17,383 nt of DNA from Lachnospiraceae bacterium (GTDB lineage Bacteria > Bacillota > Clostridia > Lachnospirales > Lachnospiraceae): contig JAAUZS010000142.1 of NCBI GenBank assembly GCA_014804495.1, positions 34,280-51,662 of the forward strand, written 5' to 3'. Below are positions 6,550 through 13,568 of the stretch, in pieces. Each line of letters opens with the position of its first letter. Position 1 is the first letter of the stretch. The notes under the pieces were generated by a model that was given only the letters and a program-made list of their open reading frames with translations, made no database searches and was not told the DNA's origin. Position numbers and translations under genes: made by a program.

Positions 6550-6582
6550 TTACCAAACTTTTTCAAACTTACAAATAGTTGC
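6536..6582 (+). repeat. Short direct repeats near the right edge of the islet
   Basis: TAGTTAC occurs at 6536-6542 and 6547-6553, with TAGTTGC at 6576-6582; CAAACTT occurs at 6554-6560 and 6564-6570. The spacing near one helical turn resembles arm-type protein binding sites found beside attachment sites. The remaining sequence to 6670 shows no gene. Confidence 0.35.
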
Positions 6583-6670
6583 ATAAACCTATAAAGCAGA
6601 CTTCTTGAGAAATGTAAGGAAATCAACACTTCTGCAACATTACCAACAAATATCAAAAGTAAAATATATT

Positions 6671-6713
6671 ATTGGTAGTGCGGAGGTCACGGGTCCGATT
6701 CCCGTCATCAGCT
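6671..6713 (+). pseudogene. Displaced 3' half of tRNA-Thr (right direct repeat)
   Basis: Exact 43-base copy of 5367-5409: half the anticodon arm, variable loop, T arm, acceptor 3' strand and discriminator. The acceptor 5' strand and D arm are missing, so it cannot fold as a tRNA. A terminator follows immediately, which marks it as the original chromosomal 3' end of the tRNA gene. Confidence 0.88.
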
Positions 6714-6717
6714 CTTG

Positions 6718-6750
6718 GGAAGTCCGATAAATTCGGGCTTCTTATTTTTT
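6718..6750 (+). terminator. Intrinsic terminator behind the tRNA-Thr fragment
   Basis: GAAGTCCG (6719-6726) pairs with CGGGCTTC (6734-6741), one G-U, around ATAAATT, followed by TTATTTTTT. Its position right after the tRNA fragment fits the ancestral tRNA terminator. It now probably ends the toxin-antitoxin transcript. Confidence 0.8.
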
Positions 6751-6820
6751 ATATTGCATTTAATGCTGCGTTGCATCAAAATGTGCTAAAAATATATAGA
6801 AAAGCAGATGCTTTTTTAAA

Positions 6821-6849
6821 AAAATATTCAAAAAATATATGAATATTTT
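6821..6849. promoter_or_regulatory. Inverted repeat upstream of the EAL-HDOD gene
   Basis: AAAATATTCA (6821-6830) and TGAATATTTT (6840-6849) are a perfect 10-bp inverted repeat with a 9-base spacer, ending 61 bp before the start codon. It may be an operator or a leader hairpin. Two weak promoter candidates flank it: TTGCAT (6771-6776) with TATATA (6793-6798), and TATGAT (6861-6866). Confidence 0.35.
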
Positions 6850-6910
6850 GAAAAATATAGTATGATAAACATAGTAAAAATAAAATCCATCTTTTGGTAG
6901 GAGGATAATT

Positions 6911-8137
6911 ATGCTGGCAACATTAATACCATTATTTGATGAAAACGTAGCGGTACGCGCCTATTCATTATTTGCACAGAAAAAGAATTTTCTTTTGAAT
7001 CCGAGTCTTCTTGGAACAGGCAGTAATGATGGAGCTGCTAATATTGCAGGACTTGATATTATTGACAGTATGGGTATTGAAACTTTATCTGTGGACTGTG
7101 ACATATTTGTGGAAGTGAATAATATTTCCGTATTTTCAGACATTAATGCCGGAGTTCATGCATCTCATGAAAGAGTGGTTCTGTTGATGGATCCGACGAT
7201 TACACCGGATGACATGTATATCAACCGCTTAAATGAACTGAAGAAAATGGGGTACAAAATGGCTATAAGGAAGCTTCCGGTCAGCAGCTTTGAGCAGTAT
7301 AGCGGAGTTCTTCTTCTTATGGATTATATTTTGCTTGACCACAAAAAGATTAATATAAGTAATGCTAAATCATTCTTTAGCAAGTTTTATCCGAATATTA
7401 AATTGTGTGCCGTAAACGTGGATTCACAGGAGGATTTTGATAAGCTTAAGGCTGATGGCGGATATGATTTATATGAAGGTCATTTTTTCCGTGTTCCGGT
7501 TACAAAAGGACAGGAGGAGGTTGCGCCTCTTAAAGTAAACTATATAGAGCTTTTGAATCTGGTCAATGACAGTGATTTTGAACTGACGAAGGCAGCAGAT
7601 GTAATTGGAAGAGACACTGCGCTTGTTATTTCACTGCTTAAGATGGTGAATAGAATGACCGTTAATTCAGAAATTACATCAATCAGACATGCTGCGGCTA
7701 TGCTGGGACAGAAAGAATTAAAGAAATGGATTAATACTGCGGTTGCAAATGAGATGTGTGCAGACAAGCCTAATGAGATTACCAGACTTTCTCTGCTTCG
7801 CGCCAAGTTTGCCGAGAATCTGGCGCCGGTATTTGAAATGGCGGGATTTTCACAGGAACTGTTCCTGATGGGGCTGTTCTCCGTACTCGATTTGATACTT
7901 GATAAACCCATGGCAGAAGCGCTCGATTTGGTTAAGGTGTCCAAGAATATCAGTGAGGCGTTGATAAACGACAAAGGCGAATTTGCACTGGTACTTGATT
8001 TCATTCTTCAATATGAGCAGGCGTCATGGCAGGAGGTTTCCAGACAGATGGTGTTAAAAAATATTGATATGGATCAGGTTTATGACGCATATACTAAATC
8101 CTTGCAATGGTATCGTGATTTGGTCGTAGCAGATTAG
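6911..8137 (+). CDS. Degenerate EAL-HDOD signalling protein (YuxH-like)
   Basis: A 408-residue cytoplasmic protein. Residues 1 to about 195 resemble an EAL (cyclic-di-GMP phosphodiesterase) fold, but the signature expected as Y-E-L-L-x-R reads AYSLFAQ (18-23), so the metal-binding Glu and the Arg are lost and no phosphodiesterase activity is expected. Residues about 208-400 form an HDOD domain (LLNLVNDSDFELTKAADVIG, then ALVISLLKMVNR and AAAMLGQKELKKWI), which lacks HD catalytic residues and usually serves as a signalling or protein-binding module. The architecture matches the Bacillus YuxH group, whose function is poorly known. GTAGGAGGA is seven bases before the ATG. The gene has its own terminator and appears monocistronic. 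Confidence 0.85.
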   Translation: MLATLIPLFDENVAVRAYSLFAQKKNFLLNPSLLGTGSNDGAANIAGLDIIDSMGIETLSVDCDIFVEVNNISVFSDINAGVHASHERVVLLMDPTITPDDMYINRLNELKKMGYKMAIRKLPVSSFEQYSGVLLLMDYILLDHKKINISNAKSFFSKFYPNIKLCAVNVDSQEDFDKLKADGGYDLYEGHFFRVPVTKGQEEVAPLKVNYIELLNLVNDSDFELTKAADVIGRDTALVISLLKMVNRMTVNSEITSIRHAAAMLGQKELKKWINTAVANEMCADKPNEITRLSLLRAKFAENLAPVFEMAGFSQELFLMGLFSVLDLILDKPMAEALDLVKVSKNISEALINDKGEFALVLDFILQYEQASWQEVSRQMVLKNIDMDQVYDAYTKSLQWYRDLVVAD

Positions 8138-8149
8138 TTAAAAGAAAGC

Positions 8150-8182
8150 GGTGCAGTCATTTAGGGCTGCACCATATTTTTT
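8150..8182 (+). terminator. Intrinsic terminator of the EAL-HDOD gene
   Basis: GGTGCAGTC (8150-8158) pairs over 9 bp (one G-U) with GGCTGCACC (8165-8173) around a six-base loop, followed by ATA and six T residues ending at 8182. A textbook Rho-independent terminator 13 bp after the stop codon. Confidence 0.92.
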
Positions 8183-8240
8183 CAATCTATGAGGAGCATG
8201 TACATTTGGACGGGCAGGTCGGGAAGGAATGGAGGTTTAT

Positions 8241-9020
8241 ATGTACCGGAATTATATCTTTGATTTGTATGGAACTTTAGTTGATATTCATACGGATGAA
8301 GACAGCAGTATGGTATGGGAGAAGCTGGCGCTGTTTTACGGATACCAGGGCGCGGTATATACTCCTGAAGAGCTGAAAGAAACATATGAAAGACTGGTTC
8401 GCGAGGCGGAGGCTGAATGCAGGGAGAAGATGGCAGGGAAAGGTGCAAAGCAGCATAAAATGGGTGCTGTGACATATTATAGTCATGAAGGGGTTCCGGA
8501 GATTAAGGTAGAGAAGGTATTTGGAAAAATGTATACGTTAAAAGGCGTGCAGCCGGATGAAGGATTAGTGCTGCATACGTGTCAAATTTTCCGAGGACTT
8601 ACAACCGAGTATATTCGCCTTTATCCTGATGTTCACATGATGTTTGAAGCCTTGCGTAAGCAGGGAAAGAAGATTTATCTTCTGTCTAATGCGCAAAGAG
8701 TTTTTACGGAGTATGAACTTAATGTGCTGGATATTGCCAAATACTTTGATGCGGTTTTGATTTCTTCCGATTATGGTGTCAAGAAGCCGGATCTGTCATT
8801 TTTCAGGATATTACTGGATAAATACGAACTTAATCCTGAAGAAAGCATTATGATTGGAAATGATGAAAACTGCGATATAGCCGGAGCAAAAGGCGCCGGT
8901 CTTGATACCTATTATATTCACTCGAATATTTCCCCTGATTATACGGGAAATGTTGAGGCTACATACATGCAGATGGAGATGGACATTGATAAGGTGTGCA
9001 GAACGCTTGGGATTACATAG
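8241..9020 (+). CDS. HAD-superfamily hydrolase, subfamily IA-like
   Basis: A 259-residue cytoplasmic phosphatase-type protein. Motif I is FDLYGTLVD (nucleophile D8; the usual acid/base Asp at position 10 is Tyr, as in dehalogenase-like and many Firmicute members). A helical C1 cap spans about 17-125. Motif II is LLSN (S149), motif III KKPD (K182) and motif IV IGNDENCDIAGA (D208, D212). The missing second Asp could weaken phosphatase activity or point to another hydrolase reaction; the substrate is unknown. The ATG at 8241 is preferred over an in-frame ATG at 8229 because GGAGG (8231-8235) sits five bases before it. It is followed 52 bp later by the GH13 gene and may be co-transcribed with it, for example to recycle a sugar phosphate (speculative). 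Confidence 0.87.
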   Translation: MYRNYIFDLYGTLVDIHTDEDSSMVWEKLALFYGYQGAVYTPEELKETYERLVREAEAECREKMAGKGAKQHKMGAVTYYSHEGVPEIKVEKVFGKMYTLKGVQPDEGLVLHTCQIFRGLTTEYIRLYPDVHMMFEALRKQGKKIYLLSNAQRVFTEYELNVLDIAKYFDAVLISSDYGVKKPDLSFFRILLDKYELNPEESIMIGNDENCDIAGAKGAGLDTYYIHSNISPDYTGNVEATYMQMEMDIDKVCRTLGIT

Positions 9021-9039
9021 CGCGAACTTAGACAAAAAT
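9021..9039 (+). repeat. Partial copy of the palindromic repeat arm
   Basis: CGCGAACTTAG followed by ACAAAAA directly after the HAD stop codon matches the outer arm of the elements at 2292-2369 and 11296-11327 (the latter in inverted orientation). Only one arm is present. Confidence 0.4.
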
Positions 9040-9072
9040 TAATAAAATATACTAAATGGAGGGAAGATGCAT

Positions 9073-10617
9073 ATGCCAAAGTGGTTAAAAGATGCTGTAT
9101 TTTATGAGATTTATCCTCAATCTTTTAAGGATTCCAATGGAGACGGAATCGGGGATTTTAACGGAATTATAGAAAAACTGGATTATATTAAGGGACTGGG
9201 ATGCAATGCAATATGGATGAATCCGTGTTATGATTCTCCTTTTAGCGATGCCGGTTATGATGTGCGTGATTATAAAAAGACAGCCGCAAGGTATGGAAGC
9301 AATGAAGACCTGATTCGTCTGTTTGACGAAGTGCATAAAAGGGATATGCATATTCTGCTAGATTTGGTACCGGGACACACGTCTGAGGAACACGAGTGGT
9401 TTATAGAGAGCAGGAAGGCTGAGAAGAATGCATACTCAGACCGTTATATCTGGACTGACAGCTGGTTTCATTCACCGGAGGGACTTAATTATGTGGCAGG
9501 AGAAAGCCCGAGAAACGGCACATATGTATTGAATTTCTTTAAATGCCAGCCTGCGCTCAATTATGGTTTCCTGCATCCGGATAAACCCTGGCAGAAGGGT
9601 ATATCAGATGCGGCATGTATCGCAACAAGAGAAGCGCTTAAAGATATCATGAGATTCTGGCTGGACAGGGGGTGCGACGGTTTTCGCGTGGATATGGCGG
9701 ATTCGCTTGTAAAAAAAGACGATGAGAAAAAGAGCGGTACAAGCGAAGTATGGAAAGATATCAGAAAAATGCTTGATGAGTCCTATCCGGAGGCTGCGCT
9801 TGTTTCCGAATGGAATAATCCGCAAATTGCGATTCCGGCAGGCTTCCACATGGATTTCTTTCTGGATTGGGTAGGAAACGGATATAATCTGTTGATGCGT
9901 GATGTATCAGACGGTAAAAATAACAGTATTTTCCATAAGGACAGTGACAGAAGCATTCTGGATTTTATGGATGAATATATGGAAAAGTATGAAAAGATTA
10001 AGGAGCAGGGTTATTACTGCCTGATTACAGGAAATCATGATACGATACGTGCATCGTATTATCTCAATGTGAGTGAATTGAAGCTTGTATATGCATTTAT
10101 GCTTACAATGCCGGGGAATCCGTTTATATATTATGGTGATGAAATCGGTATGCGCTATATGCAGCTTGAGACTAAGGAAGGCGGTTATACGAGAACCGGC
10201 TCACGTACGCCGATGCAGTGGGATGATACAAAGAATCACGGTTTTTCCACGGCGGCGGCAGAGGCTTTATACCTGCCTGTAGACTTATCTGAGGATGCAC
10301 CCACGGCAGCCGGACAGGAAAAAGATAAGGATTCTCTGTTAAACGTGGTAAAGGATGTACTGACAATTCGTAACGGTAATGAGGATTTGAAGGAAAATGC
10401 CAATCTGGAAATTCTCTATGCTAAGAGAGAAGAAAGAGCCTTTGCCTACAGGCGGGGAAATCTGCTTATGGTATGCAATCCGTCCGGGCAGGACGCTGCC
10501 ATGGAGGGAAAAACGCTTCCGACAGCAGGAGAGAAGCTCTATCAAATTGGTGAAGTTGATCATCAGAATGGAAAATATGTTCTGGGAGAACAGTCTTTTG
10601 CCATTTGGAAATTGTAA
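9073..10617 (+). CDS. GH13 family alpha-glucosidase-type glycoside hydrolase
   Basis: A 514-residue intracellular enzyme (no signal peptide). It opens with WLKDAVFYEIYPQSFKDSNG, typical of oligo-1,6-glucosidase and trehalose-synthase relatives, including a calcium-type loop DSNGDGIGD (20-28). A TIM barrel carries the conserved regions: region I DLVPGHTS (97-104), region II GFRVDMAD (nucleophile D207), region III SEWNNP (acid/base E246) and region IV ITGNHDT (N321-D323). A C-terminal beta domain follows. Region I has Gly where most members have Asn (N-H-T-S), so the usual second calcium contact may be absent. The likely reaction is hydrolysis or transfer at alpha-glucosidic bonds of small sugars; specificity is not determined. 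The start at 9073 is chosen because GGAGGG lies nine bases upstream; the ATG at 9067 is only three bases from it. Confidence 0.88.
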   Translation: MPKWLKDAVFYEIYPQSFKDSNGDGIGDFNGIIEKLDYIKGLGCNAIWMNPCYDSPFSDAGYDVRDYKKTAARYGSNEDLIRLFDEVHKRDMHILLDLVPGHTSEEHEWFIESRKAEKNAYSDRYIWTDSWFHSPEGLNYVAGESPRNGTYVLNFFKCQPALNYGFLHPDKPWQKGISDAACIATREALKDIMRFWLDRGCDGFRVDMADSLVKKDDEKKSGTSEVWKDIRKMLDESYPEAALVSEWNNPQIAIPAGFHMDFFLDWVGNGYNLLMRDVSDGKNNSIFHKDSDRSILDFMDEYMEKYEKIKEQGYYCLITGNHDTIRASYYLNVSELKLVYAFMLTMPGNPFIYYGDEIGMRYMQLETKEGGYTRTGSRTPMQWDDTKNHGFSTAAAEALYLPVDLSEDAPTAAGQEKDKDSLLNVVKDVLTIRNGNEDLKENANLEILYAKREERAFAYRRGNLLMVCNPSGQDAAMEGKTLPTAGEKLYQIGEVDHQNGKYVLGEQSFAIWKL

Positions 10618-10622
10618 GAGTG

Positions 10623-11246
10623 TTAATTACTGTTATAAGTACAGTTATCTAAAAAGTCAATCAGTATGCTTTCGGGGTCATCCGCAAAATTGTCCCTGCA
10701 TGCCAGTTCAACGCAGACGGCATTGTTTTCGTATATACCAAAAGCGGATGCGCCTCGTGCATATGGATTGCTTTTATTTTTGTAGCTGTAAGTAATGAGG
10801 ATGTAGGTCTGCCCGTTACATGTAATTTCTTCTTCCTTTACGAGTTCATAGTTAAATTTTGCAGATGAGAGCCAATCATCCATGTTCTCCTGCGCCTTTT
10901 GAGAATTTACGAATTCGCCCAGTAAAAGATAAAGCTGTGCGTCATATAAATCTACGGTATCCCCTTCGCTGTTTTCATAAGGCTCTGAATTGCCGATAGT
11001 CCAGGCACAATAGAACAAACCATCCGAAGAAAGAGCATTTTTATTATCTAACAGTGCTAAGCGGCTGTCAGATTTTTGGACTGTAAGTACACCACCAATT
11101 TTTACATAATCGGATGTATCCCATGTATTTTCTTCATCTTCTTCACTCAGGGCAGATGATACTACCGAGCATCCGGTTAACATAAATAAAGAAAGAATTA
11201 AGCAGAAGAATAGCGTTATATTTTTATTCTTTATAATCTTTTTCAT
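10623..11246 (-). CDS. Putative lipoprotein of unknown function
   Basis: A 207-residue protein with a type II signal peptide: charged MKKIIKNKN, hydrophobic core 10-23, lipobox LTGC (C26). The mature part begins with an acidic stretch (EEDEEN) and then a globular region of roughly 165 residues with mixed strands and no motif I recognise. It would be anchored outside the cell membrane. ATG at 11246 is preferred over an in-frame TTG at 11273, because AAAGGAA lies between the two and a lipoprotein signal begins at MKK. It converges on the GH13 gene with only 5 bp between their stops and no visible terminator. It may share a transcript with the membrane protein upstream. Confidence 0.72.
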   Translation of the reverse strand: MKKIIKNKNITLFFCLILSLFMLTGCSVVSSALSEEDEENTWDTSDYVKIGGVLTVQKSDSRLALLDNKNALSSDGLFYCAWTIGNSEPYENSEGDTVDLYDAQLYLLLGEFVNSQKAQENMDDWLSSAKFNYELVKEEEITCNGQTYILITYSYKNKSNPYARGASAFGIYENNAVCVELACRDNFADDPESILIDFLDNCTYNSN

Positions 11247-11295
11247 ATGATAAATATATTCCTTTCTTATCAATCTGCCGGAAGTATTCTATATA

Positions 11296-11327
11296 AGCGC
11301 CGTTTTTGTTTGTTTTCCTAAGTTCGC
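11296..11327 (-). repeat. Partial copy of the palindromic repeat family
   Basis: Read on the - strand this is CGCGAACTTAGG, then AAACAAAAACGGCGCT, closely resembling the left arm and interior edge of the element at 2292-2369 (GAATTTAGG, then AAACAAAAACGGTGCT). The right arm is missing. It lies in the leader of the lipoprotein gene. Confidence 0.55.
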
Positions 11328-11369
11328 GACTAATTGATAGCAGTTTCGCAATATACCAAGTCTTTTATG

Positions 11370-12134
11370 CTACTTACTGTAACGTATTAACTCCCACAAT
11401 TCGCAGCATTCTTCATAATTAGCCGACACTTTGTCACCATAGAAGGCGCGGCGTCCGATATATAAACCGGTAAGCAGTTCCTGATTGTTTATTACGGAAT
11501 TTTCATCTAGTCCAAGGGAGGCATCATATTCGCCAAGCTCCATTCCGGAAAGAATGGGACAGTCAGCCCATGCGATTACCTTATCTTCGGTTGAGTAATC
11601 CTGCTCGTCAGGACTGTTTCCGTCCAAATCGGAAAATATCTGAACCATCTGCTGCAGGCTGTCAGGATCATCTGTTAAGAAAAAGAAGCTGTCGCAGGAT
11701 GAAATATCACCTATTAGAGGAATCTCATTGCCGTATTCATAAAATCCAAAACCGGTGTCGGCGTTTTGGCCGATGTACGAATATTGATTAATCTGTACAA
11801 TGACTTCACCGTCGCCGTTAAAATCTTCCGCTATAGATGCAAATCCCTGTTCAAGAGAGGTGATTGTTTCCTCCGGAAGTGTGTAGCTTCCTATATATGC
11901 GATCTGGAAATCAGGATCCTTGGTCCAGAATCCCAAAAGCGTTCCAATAAGATGGAATGCAGCCCCTGCAATGACGACGCCACAGATTACATACCACTTA
12001 TGGTAGTGCCACCAGTTTGTCGCTTTCTGGGATTTTGTCATATTTTCCTCGGGGTCGGACATAATGAGATCCGCAAGATTTTCGGCCTCTTCAGTTTTTT
12101 CCTTTTCCATATCTTCAACATTACCGATTCGCAT
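11370..12134 (-). CDS. Single-pass membrane protein of unknown function
   Basis: A 254-residue protein with a cytoplasmic acidic and charged N-terminus (1-46), one membrane helix (about 48-70, after HYHKW) and an extracytoplasmic domain of about 185 residues, rich in Asp, Glu and aromatic residues. Phrases such as ADCPILSGMELGEYDASLG and LYIGRRAFYGD are not linked to a family I can name. The orientation (Lys/His before the helix) suggests N-in, C-out. ATG at 12134 fits AAGGAG ten bases upstream; the ATG at 12143 is only one base from it. It follows lacI by 52 bp with no terminator seen, so it could be co-transcribed with the repressor. A role with the lipoprotein downstream is possible but unproven. 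Confidence 0.7.
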   Translation of the reverse strand: MRIGNVEDMEKEKTEEAENLADLIMSDPEENMTKSQKATNWWHYHKWYVICGVVIAGAAFHLIGTLLGFWTKDPDFQIAYIGSYTLPEETITSLEQGFASIAEDFNGDGEVIVQINQYSYIGQNADTGFGFYEYGNEIPLIGDISSCDSFFFLTDDPDSLQQMVQIFSDLDGNSPDEQDYSTEDKVIAWADCPILSGMELGEYDASLGLDENSVINNQELLTGLYIGRRAFYGDKVSANYEECCELWELIRYSK

Positions 12135-12186
12135 TATTATCATGCTCCTTTCTTAGCTTGTGAGTTTATCACTCCTGTTCGCTGCT

Positions 12187-13176
12187 TTATTCAGTCGTAG
12201 TTCCGCCATATGCGTAAGCGACCGGAAGGCATACAAGCGGCGGTTTTGTCTGTGCATTTTCCCGAAGCAGAAGCTCTACGCACATTTCCGCCATTTCCGG
12301 CAGCGGCTGTACGATTGTGGAACATATATAATCCATATTTCCAAAGCGGCGCGTACCGTCAAAACCAATGACCTGAACATCTTCCGGAACCTTCTGGTTA
12401 AGCTTTTGTAATATTCTTATAACTGAAAAAGCAAGGCTGTCAGTTACGCAGAAAATACCGTCAAAAGATAGTTTTCCGTCAGCTATATGGTCTGAAAGAA
12501 AATTTTCAAATTCTTCAAAAGAGTCTCCATCATTAAGGATTTTCATCTCATAACTAATACCACGGGAGAGGCAGCCGTTTTCAAATCCTGCTTTCCGTTT
12601 ATTCGGCTCGTTATTTAGGGAAGAGCCAATTCTCATAAATGCGACGTTTTTACAGCCCAAATCCGCCAGCTTTTCGGCAGCAAGCTGCCCTCCGGCAAAA
12701 TTATCGCAGGCAACACATGGTATTGTAGGTCCCATTGAGCGGTCGATTGACACAAATGGCGTATTCTCTTCAACAATCAGATTAGGATTATAAGTCAGGC
12801 CTATGATTCCGTCTACTTTATTCTGCTGCACCATGGTGACATATTCCTGTTCGAGCCCTGAATCATAATCGGTTGAGCAGAGCAGCATCCGGTATTTCCT
12901 CTTCAAAAGAGCAATATTAATGTGATACGTGAGCGCAGCAAAAAAAGGCGTGTATGTGTTAGGGATAAGAAGCGCGACAGTATAAGTCCTGCTTGCCTTA
13001 AGTCCCTGGGCATAGCTGTTGACATGATAATTAAGTTTCTTAATGGCATCTTCCACTCGGATTCTATAGGAATCGCCTACGGGAAGACCATTGACGACCT
13101 TGGACACTGTGCCAAGAGCGACTCCGGCTTCCTTGGCGACATCTTTCATGGTAGGTGCGGTGTTTTCTCTCTTCAT
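12187..13176 (-). CDS. LacI-family transcriptional regulator
   Basis: A 329-residue repressor. Residues 9-30 (TMKDVAKEAGVALGTVSKVV) are the LacI helix-turn-helix, followed by a hinge around 48-60 (YHVNSYAQGLKASRT) in which the common Pro-Asn is Val-Asn. Residues about 66-329 are a periplasmic-binding-protein-like sensor domain (VALLIPN, GIIGL, FVSIDRS, GQLAAEKLADLGCKNVAFM, IFCVTDSLAF, VQVIGFDG). It is divergent from the permease operon, whose control region holds two copies of TGAAACGTTA, the type of site LacI members bind, so it most likely senses the imported sugar or a metabolite and represses uptake. The ATG is nine bases after AGG (weak site). The effector is not evident from sequence. 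Confidence 0.93.
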   Translation of the reverse strand: MKRENTAPTMKDVAKEAGVALGTVSKVVNGLPVGDSYRIRVEDAIKKLNYHVNSYAQGLKASRTYTVALLIPNTYTPFFAALTYHINIALLKRKYRMLLCSTDYDSGLEQEYVTMVQQNKVDGIIGLTYNPNLIVEENTPFVSIDRSMGPTIPCVACDNFAGGQLAAEKLADLGCKNVAFMRIGSSLNNEPNKRKAGFENGCLSRGISYEMKILNDGDSFEEFENFLSDHIADGKLSFDGIFCVTDSLAFSVIRILQKLNQKVPEDVQVIGFDGTRRFGNMDYICSTIVQPLPEMAEMCVELLLRENAQTKPPLVCLPVAYAYGGTTTE

Positions 13177-13362
13177 AATTAATTACCTGTTATTCCTGAA
13201 CTGCAGAATGTATATCAGGGCAAATTATTTTGCCTACGATTTCATATATTATATATTATAGCCATAGAAGCGATATAAGTATTATCGCAAACGCAGGCTG
13301 CCAAGCCTGAGCTTATTATAATGTAGTAAAGCGTATTTGTAAAGTAATATGAAAAGAAAGAA

Positions 13363-13374
13363 TGAAACGTTACA
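13363..13374. promoter_or_regulatory. Probable LacI operator 1
   Basis: TGAAACGTTACA is close to a perfect palindrome centred on CG, the central feature of LacI-family sites. Its core TGAAACGTTA (13363-13372) recurs in inverted orientation at 13538-13547, about 173 bp away centre to centre, which would allow looping. Confidence 0.6.
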
Positions 13375-13491
13375 CTATGAAAATGATAATTTTTCTAACA
13401 AATATTTAAATATAATCCACAATAATATACAAATCAAATTGTGCAAAACGACTAAATATGTAAAAAATAACTATAAATATTGACTACTTTA

Positions 13492-13520
13492 TTGACTTTA
13501 TTAAAAATTAATGATATATT
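13492..13520 (+). promoter_or_regulatory. Promoter of the sugar ABC transporter operon
   Basis: TTGACT (13492-13497), 17-bp spacer, TATATT (13515-13520) preceded by TGA (extended -10). Transcription would start near 13527, about 42 bases before the first permease gene. A second TTGACT at 13480-13485 is too far from this -10. Confidence 0.7.
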
Positions 13521-13535
13521 TATGAACAACATACA

Positions 13536-13547
13536 AATAACGTTTCA
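13536..13547. promoter_or_regulatory. Probable LacI operator 2
   Basis: AATAACGTTTCA holds the inverted copy of TGAAACGTTA. It begins about ten bases after the predicted transcription start and ends before the ribosome site, a position suited to blocking transcription. Confidence 0.6.
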
Positions 13548-13568
13548 CGAAAAGGAAGGAGAGAGGTT

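Larger units (their letters stand above)
5410..6713 (+). mobile_element. tRNA-Thr-anchored toxin-antitoxin islet without integrase
   Basis: The 1304 bp between the ends of the two 43-bp direct repeats (counting one repeat copy) behave like a site-specific insertion into the tRNA-Thr 3' end. The tRNA stays intact on the left because the insert supplies an identical 3' half; the displaced original 3' half, with a terminator directly behind it, remains on the right. Contents are an AT-rich leader with an extended -10 promoter, a HicB-like gene, a DUF2281-type antitoxin gene, a PIN toxin gene and about 180 bp of non-coding sequence with short direct repeats. No integrase, excisionase or transfer gene is visible. 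It is either a decayed remnant of a larger island or a small cassette moved by an integrase in trans. The duplication is seen; the mobility is inferred. Confidence 0.75.
13177..13568. promoter_or_regulatory. Divergent control region between lacI and the ABC operon
   Basis: 392 bp, AT-rich, no gene. Besides the separately listed promoter and operators it contains perfect inverted repeats GGCAAA/TTTGCC (13219-13234), GCGATA/TATCGC (13270-13288) and CAGGCT/AGCCTG (13294-13309). On the - strand TATAAT lies at 13260-13255, a plausible lacI -10; no good -35 is seen, and the GCGATA repeat falls where a -35 would be, so it could be an activator or autoregulatory site. Confidence 0.6.

Noticed and set aside
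6671..6713. Second tRNA-Thr gene
   Set aside because: Only the 3' 43 bases are present; the 5' acceptor strand, D arm and half of the anticodon stem are missing, so it cannot form a tRNA.
8198..8263. A 21-codon leader ORF before the HAD gene (GAGGAG then ATG)
   Set aside because: The ribosome site is one base from the ATG, the peptide overlaps the real start, and there is no attenuator-like structure.
12160..12411. Plus-strand ORFs across the lacI 3' region
   Set aside because: They run opposite to a clear LacI-family gene and encode no recognisable protein.
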